In this document: positions 6,975 to 8,433 of the stretch, piece by piece
Position numbering within the stretch: position 1 is the first letter of the stretch
How the letters are laid out: each line of letters opens with the position of its first letter
Origin: an uncultured Roseburia sp.
GTDB taxonomy: Bacteria > Bacillota > Clostridia > Lachnospirales > Lachnospiraceae
Assembly: GCA_947057405.1 (NCBI GenBank)
Contig: CAMSEJ010000097.1
Span: 1 to 8,433 of the forward strand
Reading direction: 5' to 3'
DNA: 8,433 bases
Notes under the pieces: generated by a model
Told to the model about the DNA's origin: nothing
Database searches by the model: none
What the model saw: only the letters and a program-made list of their open reading frames with translations
Position numbers and translations under genes: made by a program

Positions 6975-7055
6975 GCAGATTTTTTGGAATTTAACTTTTG
7001 AAACCTGCAAATACTTCCCGTATTCCTCTTTTTTAAAGGGGCTGTGCCTCTCAAA

Positions 7056-7081
7056 ATGTAACAAAATAGGGAAACTGTTAC
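7056..7081 (-). repeat. Right inverted repeat / recombination site of the promoter switch
   Basis: This is the inverted partner of 6920-6945. The site itself has perfect 8-bp inverted arms, ATGTAACA (7056-7063) and TGTTACAT (7076-7083), around a 12-bp centre containing TAGGGAAA (7067-7074), the reverse complement of the left site's TTTCCCTA. The arms are more symmetrical here than in the left site. Confidence 0.82.
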
Positions 7082-7159
7082 ATATATTCCCTTTCGGAAA
7101 GGATCTTCACGAAAGAAAGCCTTTCATACAGGTAACGGACAGGCATTTGGGAACGCAGC

Positions 7160-7177
7160 CGGCAGGAGGCGCTGCCG
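7160..7177 (+). promoter_or_regulatory. GC-rich hairpin in the leader of the downstream membrane-protein gene
   Basis: CGGCAG (7160-7165) pairs with CTGCCG (7172-7177) around a GAGGCG loop. There is no following T tract, so it is not a terminator. It lies 23 bases before ATG 7201, and GGAGG (7165-7169) is held in its last stem base and loop. It could affect mRNA stability or ribosome loading; no known riboswitch or leader-peptide pattern was recognised. Confidence 0.3.
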
Positions 7178-7200
7178 CCACACAGACAAAGAGGTAACAT

Positions 7201-8382
7201 ATGAACAGAGAATGGAACAAAGAACACATTATGGATTGCTTTTGCGGCACGCTGCTTTTATACATTGCCACCTACTGCGCCGTCGCAAAAGGAGGAGAAC
7301 TGACCTGGGATTTCCCGATTCACGCAGAATGGGCCATATCCTTAAACCGTCACACCGTATGGGATTTTCTGACAAACAAAACTGCATACCCGTTATGGCA
7401 TATTGCTGCAAAGCTGCTCTATCAATGGGGAATCAACCTCTGCGGTGCAGCGGCAAGCGCTACCGCCCTGTTTAATTGTATTGCCTATTGGTGCGTCGGA
7501 TACGTATGGAACCGTTTCGGGCGTGCAAAAACATACAAAATTCCGGTCTGGCGCTGGGGCCTGCTTTTGTTTTTTATGGGACCGGTTTATGCGCCGGCGT
7601 ATACATACTCGTATTATCTTGGACAGGGAACCGGCAATACCTATCATAATCCGACCAACATAGCCGTAAAAGGAGTCGCCGTACTGGCATTTGCACTCTG
7701 TGCCGATGAAGTTTCCCAAAACAGGGTGTTTTCCAAAAGGCGGTACCTGGCTATTAGTACGGTTCTGCTGTTGAGCGCTTTGGCAAAGCCCTCTTTTCTC
7801 CAGGGAATGATCCCGGGTCTGGGCCTGTATTTTTGCCTGACCGTATGGGGAAAAGGATGGAAAGAACGGTTTCGGAAATACTTTATTTTAGCTGCCGCAT
7901 TTATCCCCGCCGCTTTCGTTGTGCTGTTTCAGCTTGTGGTTTCTTTTTTCGGACAGGCATCCGAAGGAATTGGAATATCCTACGCAAGAATTTTACATAA
8001 CTGGACGCCGAACCTGTTTGTTTCGTTTTTGCTTGCGTTTGCGTTTCCGCTTACGGTGCTTGCCATAGATTTTAAGCGGCTGTATCGTGAGCAAAGCATC
8101 CGCCTGCTGATTTGCTACGAGCTGTGCGCATGGCTGGAAAGCGTCTTTTTGTACGAAAAAGGAGCCAGGGAGGTGCATGGCAACTGGCTTTGGGGTTCTT
8201 ATATTTCCATGTTTATTGTGTGGACGGTTTCCCTGATCCGTTTCTGCGAATTTGTCGGGGAAAAGCCTTTGGCCGGGAAGCGGAAGGCAGCGGCGGCAGC
8301 AGGATACGCCGTATTTTTCCTGCAGGTGCTGTGCGGTATCTTCTACTGGTATTCTTTTGCCGGGGAGCTTCGTTTTTATTAG
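7201..8382 (+). CDS. Polytopic membrane protein, probable GT-C-like glycan-modifying enzyme; predicted phase-variable
   Basis: This 393-residue protein has roughly ten to twelve hydrophobic helices over residues 11-382. Visible features are an early loop with TWDFPIHAEW (35-44), a conserved-looking GQGTGNTYHNPTNI (141-154) at the mouth of a helix, ALAKPSFLQGMIPGLGLY (193-210), and a late loop YEKGAREVHGNWLWG (318-332). Polytopic proteins with a YHNPT/WHNPT-type loop occur near surface-polysaccharide genes, and an acidic first loop fits GT-C enzymes, but I do not recognise a named family. The likely role is transfer of a sugar or other modification to an extracytoplasmic glycan. The start ATG 7201 is preceded by AAAGAGG with six-base spacing. 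No good promoter was found between the right inverted repeat and the gene, so expression probably depends on inversion of the promoter at 6946-6974. Confidence 0.62.
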   Translation: MNREWNKEHIMDCFCGTLLLYIATYCAVAKGGELTWDFPIHAEWAISLNRHTVWDFLTNKTAYPLWHIAAKLLYQWGINLCGAAASATALFNCIAYWCVGYVWNRFGRAKTYKIPVWRWGLLLFFMGPVYAPAYTYSYYLGQGTGNTYHNPTNIAVKGVAVLAFALCADEVSQNRVFSKRRYLAISTVLLLSALAKPSFLQGMIPGLGLYFCLTVWGKGWKERFRKYFILAAAFIPAAFVVLFQLVVSFFGQASEGIGISYARILHNWTPNLFVSFLLAFAFPLTVLAIDFKRLYREQSIRLLICYELCAWLESVFLYEKGAREVHGNWLWGSYISMFIVWTVSLIRFCEFVGEKPLAGKRKAAAAAGYAVFFLQVLCGIFYWYSFAGELRFY

Positions 8383-8433
8383 AGCGTGTTTGAAAAATCA
8401 TTCCCGCCATCTGCATCCCCCACTTAGCGTGAT
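8383..8433. other. Non-coding right edge, possible insertion-sequence terminus
   Basis: The 51 bases after the membrane-protein stop contain no gene and no terminator hairpin. The stretch beginning AGAGCGTGTTTGAAAAATC and continuing into C-rich sequence resembles repeated termini I associate with insertion elements in gut Clostridia. This is recall-based; neither a transposase nor a partner repeat is in the window. Confidence 0.25.

Larger units (their letters stand above)
6920..7081. other. Invertible promoter element (predicted phase-variation switch)
   Basis: A pair of 26-bp inverted repeats flanks 110 bp containing a near-consensus promoter, beside a FimB/FimE-like recombinase gene and a divergent surface-related gene. 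This is the arrangement of known invertible promoters such as the fim switch and gut-bacterial invertons. Recombination between the repeats would reflect position p to 14001 minus p, moving the -10 from 6946-6951 to about 7050-7055 and the -35 to about 7027-7032, facing the gene at 7201. As drawn, the promoter faces the recombinase, so the right-hand gene is predicted OFF. The sequence shows the layout; the inversion itself is inferred. Confidence 0.78.
6844..7200. other. Divergent intergenic control region containing an invertible segment
   Basis: This 357-base non-coding gap separates the divergent recombinase and membrane-protein genes. From left to right it holds the recombinase ribosome binding site, a 7-bp inverted repeat in the recombinase leader (6869-6899), the left recombination site (6920-6945), a leftward sigma-A promoter (6946-6974), A/T-rich DNA with a small hairpin (7037-7051), the right recombination site (7056-7081), and a leader of about 119 bases for the gene at 7201 with a GC-rich hairpin (7160-7177). 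No convincing gene was found in it. Confidence 0.8.

Noticed and set aside
6993..7021. Plus-strand promoter TTGAAA-17-TATTCC inside the segment, facing the gene at 7201
   Set aside because: The -10 matches only three of six consensus bases, far weaker than the minus-strand TTGAAC-17-TAAAAT. It may give low leakage but was not called.
7037..7051. Small hairpin AGGGGC-TGT-GCCTCT as a terminator within the invertible segment
   Set aside because: Six pairs including a G-U, a three-base loop, and at most three T residues after it on one strand; too weak to call.
6876..7064. Open frame of 62 codons on the minus strand across the invertible segment
   Set aside because: It begins with TTG inside the right repeat, has no ribosome binding site, overlaps the promoter and both control repeats, and shows no recognisable domain.
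7083..7088. TATATT as a -10 for the gene at 7201 outside the invertible segment
   Set aside because: No -35-like hexamer lies 16-18 bases upstream and there is no TG extended -10.
1..8433. CRISPR arrays, tRNA or rRNA genes, riboswitches
   Set aside because: No regularly spaced direct repeats, no cloverleaf or rRNA-like conserved stretches, and no recognisable riboswitch pattern on either strand by eye.

Overview
The window looks like accessory surface-polysaccharide DNA from a low-to-mid GC Gram-positive anaerobe, most likely a gut Clostridia/Lachnospiraceae member. This is inferred from strong GGAGG-type ribosome binding sites, a TTG start, tightly packed genes and the protein style. No taxonomic search was possible.

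Left part (1-6128, plus strand): the tail of a tightly coupled operon. It begins with the C-terminal end of a Wzt-like ABC-transporter ATPase (polysaccharide-recognition domain). Next come a two-headed methyltransferase/GT2 glycosyltransferase fusion, a stand-alone GT2 glycosyltransferase, an acyltransferase-3 membrane O-acyltransferase, and a polytopic membrane protein resembling GT-C glycosyltransferases. Neighbouring genes overlap or sit 3-7 bases apart. Together they look like synthesis, decoration and export of a cell-surface glycan by the ABC-transporter-dependent route. A rho-independent terminator that could work in both directions (6215-6246) ends this unit.

Middle (6271-7200): a DNA-inversion switch. 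A small FimB/FimE-sized tyrosine recombinase (minus strand, 6271-6843) lies next to a pair of 26-bp inverted repeats (6920-6945 and 7056-7081, 22/26 identical). The repeats enclose 110 bp carrying a near-consensus sigma-A promoter. As drawn, that promoter points left, into the recombinase gene. Inversion would turn it right, towards the membrane protein gene at 7201. The 5' leader of that gene holds no convincing promoter of its own, so this assembly appears to show the OFF state for it.

Right part (7201-8382): one polytopic membrane protein, probably a GT-C-like glycosyltransferase or polymer-modifying enzyme, and the predicted target of the switch. The last 51 bases are non-coding and may include the edge of an insertion sequence.

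Taken together, a constitutive-looking polysaccharide operon is followed by a phase-variable modifying function under promoter-inversion control. The main uncertainties are the exact activities of the two large membrane proteins and whether inversion takes place in the living population.
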